Shown piece by piece: positions 1-10,593 of a stretch of 64,000 nucleotides of DNA; the stretch's first letter is position 1; the number at the start of each line of letters is the position of its first letter. Position numbers and translations under genes: made by a program. The stretch is from Mytilinidion resinicola (lineage: Eukaryota; Ascomycota; Dothideomycetes; Mytilinidiales; Mytilinidiaceae): the NCBI RefSeq assembly GCF_010093595.1, contig NW_022985463.1, forward strand, positions 228,804-292,803, given 5' to 3'. The notes beneath the pieces are model-generated. The model did not search any database. It saw nothing but the letters and a program-made list of their open reading frames with translations, and had not been told where the DNA came from.

Positions 1-393
1 GTACTTTCAATTGAATTGTGTTTTGAGCTTAGGTGTTCGCTTGACAAAGTTCTCTGGCCAGTTCTTGCCAACGTGGCCGGCGGCGCGCTCGGCGAGCAAT
101 TTGTTGGCCATCTCTCGTACAGCATGCAGGTTGGGCGGAAATCCTCGCGAATCCAGGTCGAGTATATGTTGAACAACAACTGATTCCTCCAGCTTGGAAA
201 GCTTCTTCGAATTAGGCTTAGAATCGCGTCGTGGGGTCGTTCCAGCGCGTTGATCTCGAAGTGTGCTTCTGGGTACGTTATATGTCGTAATAGCGCGCCG
301 TTCGCTTTTAAATTGCTGCTGATTGATTGCTGCGATAGCCATGCATATTCGACCTTCATTTTGTATTGATTGCACGTTGTGTTGTCGACGCAT
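1..393 (-). pseudogene. Fot1/pogo-type transposase, N-terminal part, interrupted
   Basis: The minus-strand frame from ATG at 391-393 encodes the N-terminal DNA-binding half of a Tc1/mariner-superfamily Fot1/pogo transposase: a psq-type helix-turn-helix (VPRSTLRDQRAG) followed by a CENP-B/Tc5-type HTH (SKLEESVVVQHILDLDSRGF and NKLLAERAAGHVGKNWPENF). In this family the next block continues FNR-KYD; here a TGA (7-9) sits at the Arg position and the next codons still read K-Y, so the stop looks like CGA changed to TGA rather than a true end. The rest of the gene, with the DDE catalytic domain, lies beyond the left edge. Family assignment is firm from the motifs; whether an intact copy exists elsewhere cannot be seen. 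Confidence 0.85.
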
Positions 394-431
394 GGTGGTT
401 GGAAGTTGACGCGTCGCGTTTTTGTGATGAA

Positions 432-464
432 GTGGACGGCTCGCTTGGGTGGACGGCTCGCTTG
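432..464. repeat. Two tandem 16-bp direct repeats upstream of the transposase start
   Basis: GTGGACGGCTCGCTTG occurs twice (432-447 and 449-464), 17 bp apart, about 40 bp upstream of the transposase ATG. Short direct repeats just inside the end of Fot1/pogo elements can be transposase-binding sites; that role is inferred. I could not locate the terminal inverted repeat, so the right end of the element is undefined. Confidence 0.6.
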
Positions 465-663
465 TGGAATACGTTAGTGTAATGTAGTAATGCATTGTGT
501 TCCGGAGCGGGTTGATTGCGATGCACCTCAAACGTACACGACGTCGAACAACAACGTATACATGGCAAGGTGAGTGCGGGGCTCCCCCGAGGTTGGACAC
601 CTTCATAGTGACGAAGGCATGAATTGGCCGTCCTGAACCTTCGATTGATCGACAACATCCCTC

Positions 664-2446
664 ATGTCCGGCCTGGAAATTGTAGGAGTGGTCCTAGGAT
701 TATTTCCATTGGTCATCTCGGCCGTTGAACAATACACGAACGGAGTATATGCAGCAAAGCGAATTTTCCATTATGATAGTCAAGCCAGGCGCGCGTATAC
801 ATACGGTTTCGAACAGAGCAAGCTGTCTGCAGGAATGAGTTGCTGCAGCTGTTACCGAGTGGTTCTACTGAAATTGCCGGAGTAAGAAGTCAGATTGAAG
901 GTATAGAAGACTTGTGGAAACATCCGGATGTTGAGAATACCATAAGGATGGGGCTCAAGGGAGACTACGATGTCTTCATTGCTATAGTCCAGGAGATGAT
1001 TGGATTCATGAAAGAGATCATGGAAATATTGGGTGTTAGTATGTCTGGAAAAGTGAGCTGATCAATCTATTCCTCGGATTATTGTTGCAGTAGTAATGCT
1101 GACACAGAGGTCTTGATTAGGTGCCATCAGGTGAAAACAGTAAGCTGAAGCAACATATGAAGATCAAGTTTGCTCTTAGAAAGGGCGAACTCAAAGACCA
1201 CTTTGAAGACCTAGAAAGAACGAGTAGGTCGCTGAGTCGACTCTCCAAACAAGCGCTCGAACTGGAGGCAACCGCCGTCTTCGCAAGCAAGTATCAGCGT
1301 CCCGATCTCAACGTGGTTCGAGAGTGTGCCGAGGGTATATACAGCATCTTACAGCGAGGCTGGAAATATGGCTGTCGAGTGCAACATACTGTTAGCCTTC
1401 GACTAGAAGCCAGGACTCATGACCGTTCATTTGAGGGCACAGATGTTTTGCGAAAGCTCAAGTTTAGAGTCGTCTTCTCACACACCCATGGCGAGTCCTT
1501 GAATGAGAAGTCTTCGTGGGATTGGAAAGAGGGAGATGTTTAGCTCCTGGATCATGAACGTGGCGATGTAGGCGAGGGAGGAGTCGCTAAGGAGGTTCAA
1601 GAACGGGAATCGAAGAAGCGCAGGAAGAAGGGGGTGAGGTTCGCCGCCGAAGCCAAGGAGATGATTTCGTCAATTCAAGAACCCACCTTCCACTCTACTC
1701 CAGGGCCTATTCAAGACTTGTGCATGTCAATAGGAGGTCTTCAGAAAGAGCAGCGTATTGGGTGTTTCGGGTTCTTGATGGATGCTGAAAAGAAACGCAA
1801 GTGCTCGATATACAGCGTTCCATCAGCGATGATGAAGTAGGGACCTTGGACTGTGGTTTCATTGGCCAGAATGATCCGTAACCGGCGTTTCTCTCGTTCC
1901 GACAGACTGAATATTGCCCTTATTGTAGCGCCCAGTGTGTTGCAATTATATCAGACTCCGTGGCTGGACGAGACGTGGGGAAAGGAGGATATTCTCTTCA
2001 TGCAGCGGCCGGGAGGCGAAGTCATATTAGCTCCGTTCGTTTCTCGTCAATTCTCGACAGCTCCAAGTACGCGAGATGGTACTACGCGGTGCACAAACAT
2101 TGCAAGGAATAGACTGGTCCGAAATACATGGCTTTTCGCACTCGGCGTCCTCCTCATCGTGCTGTGCTATGGCAGATCGTTAGAGGATCTTCGAATCCCA
2201 GAGGATGGCGGCGATGATAGTGGCGTTGCAAACTGGGACCTCTTCGCAGCCTTCCGCCTTAGGAAGGATGAAGGGATTTTCTCAGAAGCGGGCGGACGGT
2301 ATGGAGATGCGGTCCGACGCTGTATCCGTTGTGACTTCGAGCAAAGAGTTACCGATCTCGATACCAAGGAGTTTCGAGTGACGGTGTATGACAGAGCGAT
2401 TGTTTCGCTGGAAGAAGATTGGAGACAGTTCCGGGCGATAGCTTGA
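664..2446 (+). pseudogene. DUF7580-type fungal protein, decayed
   Basis: The reading matches the fungal DUF7580 family (often next to HET or prion-like genes) along its whole length: an N-terminal hydrophobic segment starting MSGLEIVGVVLGLFPLVIS, a middle with DLWKHPDVE, and a C-terminal half with SRSDRLNIALIVAPSVLQL, LFALGVLLIVLCYGRSLEDL and YGDAVRRCIRCDFE, ending SLEEDWRQF. An intron fits at 1053-1120 (GTGAGC, branch CTGAC, TTAG). The gene is broken by a frameshift near 828-838 and in-frame TAG stops at 1541-1543 and 1838-1840; sequence on both sides of each TAG stays in one frame, and CAG would fit both. Function of the family is unknown. Three independent lesions make a sequencing error an unlikely full explanation. 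Confidence 0.85.
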
Positions 2447-4005
2447 AGCTGACCTGTGAAGGAGATGGTTGGTGGGAGAAGAATGAGACATTTGGAGACA
2501 TTGGAGTTGTGTGGTATGCTGGGGAGTGTCAGTCGCATATTGTCTCAAAGGTTTCATGGCTGAGTGGTAATCTTTTTCGAAGAATCTTTTCGGGTAGTTC
2601 GTTGAGACTTTGTGTGAACTATGGTTCGATTAGCATTGCTGGGTTCGATTAGGGAGCACTTGCGATGCCTACAGAAACGACGTTATGAGGGCGGATCCTG
2701 CACGGATCCAATTCAAACATAGTCCAATTCACCAATGCCGATGCATTTTATCAATGGATAACTACGGTACTCCGAGTGCGGTTCCCGGTTCTCCAGCGCC
2801 GATGTTTGCACTAGTAAACGTGTCACATGAGGTTCCTCTGATGGTGGATTTCTTTTGCGGTAATATCTCAGGCGGCAAGCTTGCAATAGAGAAATAGCTC
2901 AAGACTGAGAAAAACGACATGCAGAAGAAGTTGATTTATAAAAGCAGATGATCCAATGGCTCTGATTCGTTGAGCTGTGAGAATGTGAGAATACCTAGCT
3001 CCCATCCATCAAGGCCGCCCAGCATTCCCCAGCCCAGCCATCTCAAGCGCGGAAGCTACGGAAAGCCCCCGCCCCACAGTCTGATAAGCTCGCGATGGTG
3101 ACATCCTGCAAGTGAGCTGCAAGGCGTCGTGGTGGTTGGATGACGCGTGGTGCGATTGGAGAGCGAAGACTCGGGAGACGCGTCCACGGAACTGCAGAGG
3201 CTGATGCTGATTCGGCGCCGCTATCAATGCGCAGCGAACCCGCAGCTCGACTGCAGAAGCTCGCTGCGGAAGCTCGACTGCTGGCGAGGGCCGCGGCATC
3301 ACATTCGGCGGTGTTCGATGGCGATGGGCGAGAGCTCGGGCGTGGAGCACGGCAGGAAACCAGCCACCGGGCGTTGCCATGCAGAAAGCCATCTGCAAGA
3401 CGGCCCCAAGCTTAGGCCAATGGGGCGCCAGAAACCGCGAAGAGGCTGGGAGACTCCATGTTGCTCAGCTGAAAAGCACGCTGCGGGCTCCGAGGGCGTG
3501 TCCGCTATCGTTTGTTTGCACCAGAGCGCCCCAAGCGGCCAATGGCGGCACTCCACGAGATGAAGGAGGAGGGCACTGGCGGCCGTGCGACCCACCGCGA
3601 GTCGCACGTCGGCAGCCCGGGCAGCTGCACGCAACCGCGCAGCAGATCGAGCGCCTGTCTGGCAACTGAGGCCCGCGAGAGCAGCCGGGACAGCGAGGGC
3701 AGCGAGAACAGCGCGGTGAGGCCGGACGGGAGGCTCTGAATCGCGAGGCAGCTCGGGAGCGCTCTGTTGAAGCAGCTGGCCGTATCGCACGTGAAGGGGG
3801 CTGGCCCGCTAGGCCGCTTGCGATGTTTTGATCGGCCGGGGTCGCGTCTGTTGGCCCAGCCTCCCCCCAAACACAGACCTCCACTACTTGAAGCGACGGC
3901 CGCTCAGAGCCAACTCACCCCAACCCACCCGCCTCACCAATTGCACTCACCGTCACAATCCCCATCCAACCCCATCACAGCCCGTCACTCACCGCAAGCT
4001 GGCTC
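2447..4005. other. Intergenic, no supported gene
   Basis: Between the DUF7580 remnant and the HEX1 promoter. From about 3000 to 3800 the DNA is CpG- and GC-rich, so long open frames exist on both strands (for example 3299-3790 minus), but they overlap each other, are Arg/Ala/Ser-rich and match no family I know. Probably upstream DNA of HEX1. Confidence 0.5.
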
Positions 4006-4040
4006 TTTAAAGGCTTCCTTCGCACCCTTCTTCCCCCCTA
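4006..4040 (+). promoter_or_regulatory. Probable core promoter of HEX1
   Basis: A TATA-like TTTAAA (4006-4011) is followed by a pyrimidine-rich tract running to about 4040, the usual setting of transcription starts in highly expressed filamentous-fungal genes. CT-rich DNA also fills 3900-4000. The start site is inferred. Confidence 0.4.
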
Positions 4041-4135
4041 CCCGACAGCACTGTCACCCCAAGGAGCCGAGAAGTTTCTCGTGTCTTCCTTCGAATTGTC
4101 CCGACGATTCGAGGGGCTACGCGAGAAACCTTTAG

Positions 4136-5170
4136 GTCTTGACGCTGGATTTCGACGCCCGCGTCCCGATCCCCTTCAGTGTCTTCCCGTCAGCGTCCGT
4201 CGATCGAGGCCCCTCCAAACGCGCTCAGGCTGACAGCCGCAGGTATCGGAGTGACGCTGTCACAGCAGAAACAACACACGTCAAGGTAGAGGCCGAAGAA
4301 AAGCTACCTCAGGCTCCGGGACGGGAAGTGAGTGCACCCCTTCAAAATCGCCGTCACAGCACTGTGCAGCACGCTGACTCGCGCAGGGTCACGAAACTCG
4401 CATTGAATCCTTCTCGAGTACCGTCCCAGCAGACCGCCCAGTAGATCGCCAGTACCACGAGGAGCTCCGCGTCTACGAGCAGGACCGAGTTCGCCAGCCA
4501 CAGCCACCTCAACAACAACAACAGTACAAGGAGGACGTCCGCGTCTACGAGCAAGAGCGCCGCTTTCCCCAGGAGCAGCAACGCACCGAGGTCGAGTTCT
4601 CCCGCCAGCAGACCCGTGAGCAAACCCGCGAGCGGTAAGTGCCAGCTAATAAGCCCCTTTTTCTTGGCGAGCGCCGTCGAGCTAGCCCGATTCTTTTATT
4701 TTGTTGTCACCTAGGTGACGGGGCTCCACTTTTCCCTCCCGTCTTTCCCTCAAGCTCCCGCTGACCTTTCCCTCCCTCACAACAGATACCAACAACCCTA
4801 CCAACGTTACGTCGGAGCCCAGCTCGACGTCCAGGACAGGTCTTACGACAGAGAGTTCAACACTGTCCACGGCCCTGCCACCGACTACGCCCCTACCCAG
4901 ATCGACGTTACTGAACGCGAGTACCGTGAGCGTACCCGTCCCATCGTTGCCGGTTACACGAATATCTCGTCTAGCCCCAGCTACGATCAGCCCACGCAGT
5001 ACGTCCAGGAACGCTACGCGTCCCAGACTGCCCAAGACACCCAGCCTCGCTACGGTCAACGCGAAGCCGACTTTGTCGACTCCCGCTACCCTCCTCCAGC
5101 ACGAGGAGAAGTTCGAGTAGAGCAAACTACTCGAGCAACTGTCGACCCCCCCAAGAAGTACAAACGTGAC
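4136..5170 (+). other. ATG-free open frame (3 exons) leading in frame into HEX1
   Basis: After TAG at 4133-4135 one spliced frame stays open for 825 nt (275 codons): 4136-4327, 4387-4634 and 4786-5170. The introns are 4328-4386 (GTGAGT, branch CTGAC, GCAG) and 4635-4785 (GTAAGT, branch CTGAC, ACAG); both preserve the frame and join directly to the HEX1 start. The encoded peptide is rich in Q, R, E and Y, with recurrent pieces such as LRVYEQDRV, VRVYEQERR, LDVQDRSYDRE and IDVTEREYRER. There is no ATG on the plus strand from 3826 to 5170, introns included. It is either a non-AUG-initiated N-terminal extension or an ATG-depleted 5' leader; extended or alternatively spliced HEX1 5' ends are known in some ascomycetes. 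Confidence 0.6.
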
Positions 5171-5902
5171 ATGGGATATTACGACGAAGACGGTCAATAC
5201 CACTCCTTCCGCCACGGTCTCCACAAAGCTGCCGACCGCGTCCTCCACCCCATCCACGGTTCTAAGCACCATCATCACCACTCCCAGCCCGACGACCGCG
5301 AGGAAGTTGTAATCAAGGAATCCTACACCACCTCCGCCCAAGCTCCTCCCACCTCCCGCATCAGCGTCGGCATTCCCCAAGAGTCTCTCTCCTACGCCGC
5401 TCCCCAGCCTACCTACGCGTCCGCGTCGATCTCAACCTCCCGCAACATGGCTGTCCCTAACACCATCACCATCCCATGCCATCACATCCGCATTGGCGAT
5501 CTCCTGATCCTGCAGGGCCGCCCTTGCCAGGTGATCCGCATCACCACCTCGTCGCAGACTGGCCAGCATCGCTACCTCGGTGTTGACCTCTTCACCAAGC
5601 AGCTGCACGAGGAGTCCAGCTTCATCTCCAACCCGGCCCCATCGGTCGTGGTCCAGAACATGCTCGGCCCGGTCTTCAAGCAGTACCGCGTGCTCGACAT
5701 CCGTGAGGATGGCCGTGTCGTTGCCATGACTGAGACTGGCGATGTCAAGCAGGGTCTTCCTGTCCTTGACCAGAGCGGCCTTTCTTCCCGCCTTGCTGAA
5801 TCCTTCGACAACGGCCGTGGTAGCGTCCGCATCCTTGTCATCAACGACGATGGCTTGGAGATGGCCGTTGACTACAAGGTCGTCCACGGATCCCGATTGT
5901 AG
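5171..5902 (+). CDS. hex1: Woronin body major protein HEX1/HexA
   Basis: This 243-residue protein self-assembles into the crystalline core of Woronin bodies, the peroxisome-derived organelles that plug septal pores of wounded hyphae. It starts MGYYDEDGQYHSF, as known HEX1 proteins do, has a His run (SKHHHHHS), then the conserved eIF5A-like core beginning at about residue 97 (ITIPCHHIRIGDLLILQGRP, GQHRYLGVDLFTKQL, SNPAPSVVVQNMLGPVFKQY, MTETGDVKQGLPV) and ends in SRL, a type 1 peroxisomal targeting signal. ATG 5171 is the first ATG of the probable transcript and gives the standard-length protein. The same frame is open far upstream through two introns. Identification is as secure as sequence alone allows. 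Confidence 0.97.
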   Translation: MGYYDEDGQYHSFRHGLHKAADRVLHPIHGSKHHHHHSQPDDREEVVIKESYTTSAQAPPTSRISVGIPQESLSYAAPQPTYASASISTSRNMAVPNTITIPCHHIRIGDLLILQGRPCQVIRITTSSQTGQHRYLGVDLFTKQLHEESSFISNPAPSVVVQNMLGPVFKQYRVLDIREDGRVVAMTETGDVKQGLPVLDQSGLSSRLAESFDNGRGSVRILVINDDGLEMAVDYKVVHGSRL

Positions 5903-5923
5903 ATGTTCTTCCGTTTGTCAATG

Positions 5924-5976
5924 GTATGTCTCTCCTTACCCACATCCATCAACCATCAGCTAACATCCTCTGTCAG
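5924..5976 (+). other. Probable 3'UTR intron of HEX1
   Basis: A 53-nt intron-like segment begins 22 nt after the HEX1 stop: GTATGT donor, GCTAAC branch site and CAG acceptor. All three signals match the coding introns in this window. Confidence 0.55.
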
Positions 5977-6793
5977 GTCGTCAAACACTCTGTATGTGTC
6001 ACGAGAGCATCTAGGAGTTTTGTTTCCGGTCGGCCCCAATTCCCCATCAGATTGTGTCAATAAGTCCTTCCTTCTCTTGGTTACATGTGTGGCTCGATGC
6101 CTCGGTGCTCTTGCTCGACCTTTGCTCTTTCATGACGTTGCTTGTAAATTATCATCTTGGCTCCTGATGTCAGCGTCTTGGAGGGTATAGCCGGGCGCGG
6201 GGTGTTCCGGGTTATTGGGTGGTTTGAAAAGTGAGGGAGGTGTGAATAGCTAATGATCTGGCTTCTTGTTGCTGTCCATTGTTTACGCGTGTGATGTGTT
6301 TTGTGATTCGCTAGTGCTTTTGATGAGTCAGCGCATGGTTTGACGACATCTCCAGTCCATGTTCTCCTCTACTTATCGTACTACGGATCGCAGTCATCCG
6401 GTTATCTATGAAATGTTAACATAGTTATAGCACTCATAGAGTTGGACCTTCACGGACGCATCCTTGGCAGGTGTAGATCGCCAAGGTTCGTGCGGTCTGG
6501 ACTCTCAGCCTCGTCTCTTTCTAGTCTCATTTTTCCGCTTCGCGAACGCCACTACATGTTGCGATAATCCTAATGCAGTCTTCGAACTGCAGCCTCGATT
6601 ATCGAAGACCAATGGGTGGGCATGCATGTATGAAATGCTGGCCGAGGACATGAGATCAAGCCCTCAAGCCCTCAAACTCGTTTGTCTCAAAAGACGTGAC
6701 TCGCCCACAATTTTCGTCTTATGAGCCTTGTTCGAAGATACTCTCTGCCGCTGTCTTCTTTCTTCTGCGTCTTTCTTCTACTAGTCAAGCAAG
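5977..6793. other. Intergenic between HEX1 and the Kre9-like gene
   Basis: Holds the rest of the HEX1 3'UTR and the upstream region of the next gene. Short plus-strand open frames here have no recognisable content. Confidence 0.5.
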
Positions 6794-7906
6794 ATGCATT
6801 TCCCTCGTCGATATCTTGCTTCGAAGCTCTTCTTGGGGTTCGTCTTTCTTTGGTCCTATGCTACCACATGCTCCGCCACGCTTGCTTTCACAAAGTATCC
6901 ATCGACGATAGCGGCTGGAAGCAGCACTGAGCTGTCATGGACGAGTGACGATTCTAGTACGGTGAGAACTTGCACACACCATTCAATCGTCCTGATGGGC
7001 TGTATGACTGACTTTGGGGACTATGCAGCCCGTATCTATCAATCTGATGAAAGGACCTGAGAACGATCTGACGAACGTGATGACCATCACAGGTGCGTTT
7101 TCTCGTTTTCAAGCCCCGGTCTACATATCGCTAACCAGCTTGCAGCGTCGGCCAAAAGCGTATCATTAGCATGGACAGTACCTTCATCGCTCGATCCTGG
7201 GTCCGACTATATACTGCAGCTTGACCAAGGAGACAATGTCAACTATTCTGGTCAATTCGAGATAACAGGGGGCACGGTAGCTAGTACTGCTGCTCCTGCA
7301 GCGTCATCCGTTGCTGCTACTGTAGCGACAACCCCCGTTGCCAAGTCGTCTTCAACTCCGGAACCCTCATCGACTGCAGCGCTGTCAACAGTGGCACAAG
7401 CCAGTAGCACGGCCTCGTCAGAAAACACACATGCTTCCAGCGGACTTTCCTCCACCAGTAGCGCTGCAGTCTCTTCATCCGCGAGCGTCGCATCTACCCC
7501 CTCAACTAACGCATCCCCAACCTCGACATCCGCGTCCTCAGCTTCCTCTCATTCGCCCACATCCACGACTTCCTCTACAACCACCTCAAGGGCTGCCAGC
7601 ACCGGTCTCACTGCCGGCGCAAAAGCCGGCATCGGCGTTGCCGTTCCCCTGGGTGTTATTGCTATAGCGTTAGGCGCCTTCTTCCTCGGACGGCGGAGGA
7701 ATACCACGAAGCCCACACCAAGTGATGAGGAGGGATATACAGCGCGGCATGAGCTGGACGGAAAGGGCGTCCCACCTACCGAGCTACCAGTCGCTCAATG
7801 GGACGAGAGAGGGGGGTATTGGCGGACGCAACCGACTGCTTCAGCAGCTGAGTTGCCTACGAGGGATAATAAGCATGAATTGGCGGCAAGGGAGGTGGGG
7901 AGATGA
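6794..7906 (+). CDS. Kre9/Knh1-like Ser/Thr-rich single-pass membrane protein
   Basis: Spliced from 6794-6961, 7029-7092 and 7146-7906 (introns 6962-7028 and 7093-7145), giving 330 residues. An N-terminal signal peptide (hydrophobic LFLGFVFLWSYATTCSA) leads into a Kre9/Knh1-type domain (about residues 32-115: FTKYPSTIAAGSSTELSWTS, SVSLAWTVPSSLDPGSDYIL, SGQFEITGG). A long Ser/Thr/Ala-rich stalk follows, likely O-mannosylated. A transmembrane helix (GIGVAVPLGVIAIALGAFFL) ends in RRRN, with a cytoplasmic tail of about 70 residues. Relatives are extracellular or cell-wall-associated, some GPI-anchored; this one has a real cytosolic tail, so it is more likely a plasma-membrane stalk protein. Exact function unknown. 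Confidence 0.85.
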
Positions 7907-8222
7907 AAATGAGTAAATATCATCAGTAACTATATGTAAGCACCTTCAAACATGCAAGAGGGTACACCGTCGTCTATGTTCTCGTTCTTTCAAAACCTAC
8001 CGCTCTAACCCAACGCCTGGACAAAGTCACCCATCACATCTGTCACTTGGTCTAGTGATATGATACGTGATCCTAGGTGAGATGGCATGCAAGTGAACTC
8101 AAGGCGATACACCTCCGTTTACACGGATATATCAACGATGGAAGAGCACCTCGTACCTTATCCTGATGCTCCCTTGTTGCGCGCGTTGTCTCCTAGGTGA
8201 ACCCGTATGGTTAGGCTCAATA

Positions 8223-9410
8223 CTTCTTCTAAAAGCGCCTGAAGCCTCCACCCATTGCTCCAGTACCGCACCTGACAAAAATCGTTTTCACCACTTCGAT
8301 CCGATACTTCTTTCAATGGGACCACATGAAGCCCGTCCGCGTTCCGTGTCAAGTCTCTATCTATGGCCCGATCTGAAAGCTCTTCTTACAAAAGCACCCA
8401 AAGCCTTACATCTACACGTACTCCTTCAAGTTCCACACAGTGCTTCTAAAACCATTCTCACACCGCTAGATCCGACATTTCTTCCCCCATTACCTCCAAA
8501 ATTTTCTTACCTCCGCGACCCATTCCATGACCTACCTACAGTCTCCCAGAACCCATCCACACGGGTTAACTTGATGGTCTTTCTTCTAAGAGCATTTGAA
8601 ACCTCTCTAGGATCTATCCAACTATATATGCCTCCCCGCATCACGCGACGTCTACCAGACTTTCATCTCTACAGTTTGATCTGATAGTTCTTCTTACAAA
8701 AGTAGGCAGAGCCTCCTTACAACTTACCCCTATACGTACCCGTATACGTGTTACACAGCGTCTGCTAAGGAAAGTCGTCTATGATTCGATATGAAAATCC
8801 TTCTCAAAAGAGCATCTAAAGCTTCCCACCTCCGCAACCCACCCCATGCCCTACCGCCAGCCCCTGAGAAACCTATCTAGACGATTAAACCCAATGCTTC
8901 TTCTCACAAAAGCACGCAGTGCCTGTTCACAATCTCTACTTCCGCGTATTCCTCCACGCCCTCCACAGCGTCTCCCAAGAGAGATTCTCTACGGTTCGAT
9001 CTAATGATTCTTCTTCCATAACGACCTAAACCCTACCCTTCCCCAACACACCACGTACCCCTCCGCGTCCTACCCACAAACCCCCGAAACCCCATGTAGC
9101 CGGTTAAGTTCGACACTCTTTCTCGCACAAAACACCCACAGGCTACCTATATCTGTCACGCCTTCGTACCCCTCGGCGTCCCACCCTGCGTCCTCCAAAT
9201 CCCATCCGCAAGGTCCGCGTCCCCACCCTGCACCCTCGAAAACCCATCTGCTCGGTTCGATGCGAATAACTTCCTCTCCCATAAGCATCCAAAGCTTCTC
9301 TTTAGCCTTCACCGTTGCGTACCCCTCCACCTTAGCCCCCCAAGGTCTCCCAACCCCATCTCTACAGCCCGACGCGCTCCTTGTTCTCTTCAAAGCGCCC
9401 AAACCGTGCG
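8223..9410. repeat. Degenerate ~105-bp tandem array, about 12 copies
   Basis: A core resembling GATctgat-n-CTTCTTaCAAAAGcacc-AAaGCC recurs near 8223, 8306, 8382, 8475, 8580, 8689, 8798, 8896, 9008, 9115, 9268 and 9382. Most spacings are 76-114 bp, with one of about 153. Copies are strongly diverged but keep the order: GATC-type box, CTTCTT/AAAAGC core, then C-rich DNA with CCTCCGCG-like boxes. Open frames across it are a by-product of C-rich DNA. Confidence 0.75.
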
Positions 9411-9503
9411 CTCGAACGCAACTCTGTCCCTCTCATCCCCCGCGTCGCATTAAGGCCTCCCCCCTCCTTCATCTTGCTCAGCTGCCGCGAGAGAATCGTA
9501 AAG

Positions 9504-9543
9504 CACAGCACAGCACAGCACAGCACAGCACAGCACAGCACAC
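9504..9543. repeat. (CACAG)n microsatellite
   Basis: About eight units of the pentanucleotide CACAG, directly downstream of the degenerate array. Likely length-polymorphic. Confidence 0.9.
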
Positions 9544-9623
9544 GCACCAACAATCTCAATATCAATATCAATAACCGAATGCATTCGAAGTCCTAGGTTA
9601 AGCACCCCACCCATAAGCCCCCC

Positions 9624-10238
9624 TTACACCACCCTCTCCCCACACCTTTCACACCACCCCTCCCCTGCCGCAACCCCCGCCGCCGCCCACTTCCCCACCG
9701 CCAACCCCAGCTCCAGCACCGCATCCACCAGGTCCCGCCCCGCCTGCGCCACGCCCGCCTCCCCGGTATCCCACCCCCCGTCGTACCCCTCACACCCATC
9801 GTACCCATCGTACCCATCGTACCCCTCATACCCCCCAGCGCACTCGCAGCTGCAGCCCGGCTCGGCTTTCTCGCTCTCACCCTCACCCCCACCCCGGAGG
9901 CCAGCGGGCATCGGTTTCCGCACCACCACAGCCCCCGCGGGCACGTTCTCAACGTCGTGCTCGGAGGGCGAGGGGGCGCGGGAGCGGGTGAAGGATCGCG
10001 ATGGATGGCGGGGTGGCGAGGAGGCGGAGCCGAAGTGGGCGGGGAGGTCGGGGAAGGGTTTGGCGAGGGTAGGCGAGGTTGAGGGGGCGAGGGTTGAGGC
10101 GGAGGAGGAGGGGAGGGACTGGGACTGGGACTGGGAGGGTGTTAGCGGTAGTGTTGGTGGAGTTAGGGAAGAGGAGGAGGAGGAGGAGGAGGAGGGAGAG
10201 ACTTGGAATAGGGGGGAGAGGGACGGCACGGGGGTCAT
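9624..10238 (-). CDS. Hypothetical protein with Ser-rich head and GYDGYDG repeat
   Basis: An intronless 204-residue frame. The N-terminal half is low complexity (long Ser run, SQSQSQS, Pro/Ser). The centre has a Cys/Gly segment (PGCSCECAGG) followed by EGYDGYDGYDGCEGYDGG, and the C-terminal part is a plausible amphipathic helix (LVDAVLELGLAVGKWAAAGV) ending in two Cys pairs (WCERCGE). I do not recognise a family. The composed C-terminal helix and CxxC favour a real gene, but G-rich DNA can fake open frames. Confidence 0.45.
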   Translation of the reverse strand: MTPVPSLSPLFQVSPSSSSSSSSSLTPPTLPLTPSQSQSQSLPSSSASTLAPSTSPTLAKPFPDLPAHFGSASSPPRHPSRSFTRSRAPSPSEHDVENVPAGAVVVRKPMPAGLRGGGEGESEKAEPGCSCECAGGYEGYDGYDGYDGCEGYDGGWDTGEAGVAQAGRDLVDAVLELGLAVGKWAAAGVAAGEGWCERCGERVV

Positions 10239-10593
10239 TGGAGGGGGGTCAAGATGGTAGGATATAATTAGGATGGAGAAGATTCTGTTTGAGGTTGTGA
10301 TCCTGATGATTTGGGAGAGGAAGGGTGTTCGCGTGCTGCTAGGCCGCGTAGGGCAGAGAATATTAGGGGTCTAGAGACATGAGGGAAATGGGAAAGAGAA
10401 GGGGAAAGGAAAAGGTGCCGCTCATCCCCATCGCTAATCAAATGCAATCCAAATAAGTAAACTCGTGTAGATTCATATCAAATAAATCACCCCCATCATA
10501 CACCAACTGCAAGGAAAATTTCTGGGTATAGGTAATGAAACAGACAAGGAAAGTGTCTTCCGCATTCGGTGTTCGTGCATCTGTTCAGGGGCA

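Noticed and set aside
2685..2897. 70-residue plus-strand frame
   Set aside because: Short, no motif, lies in the 3' flank of a pseudogene.
3009..3790. Long overlapping open frames on both strands in GC-rich DNA
   Set aside because: They overlap one another, are Arg/Ala/Ser-rich and show no motif; GC-rich DNA lacks stops by composition.
8166..8684. 172-residue open frame in the tandem array
   Set aside because: It spans six diverged repeat units, is Pro/Leu/Ser-rich and has no periodic conservation at codon level.
9362..9574. Open frames across the (CACAG)n tract
   Set aside because: A pentanucleotide repeat is open in all frames; the peptide is only the repeat.
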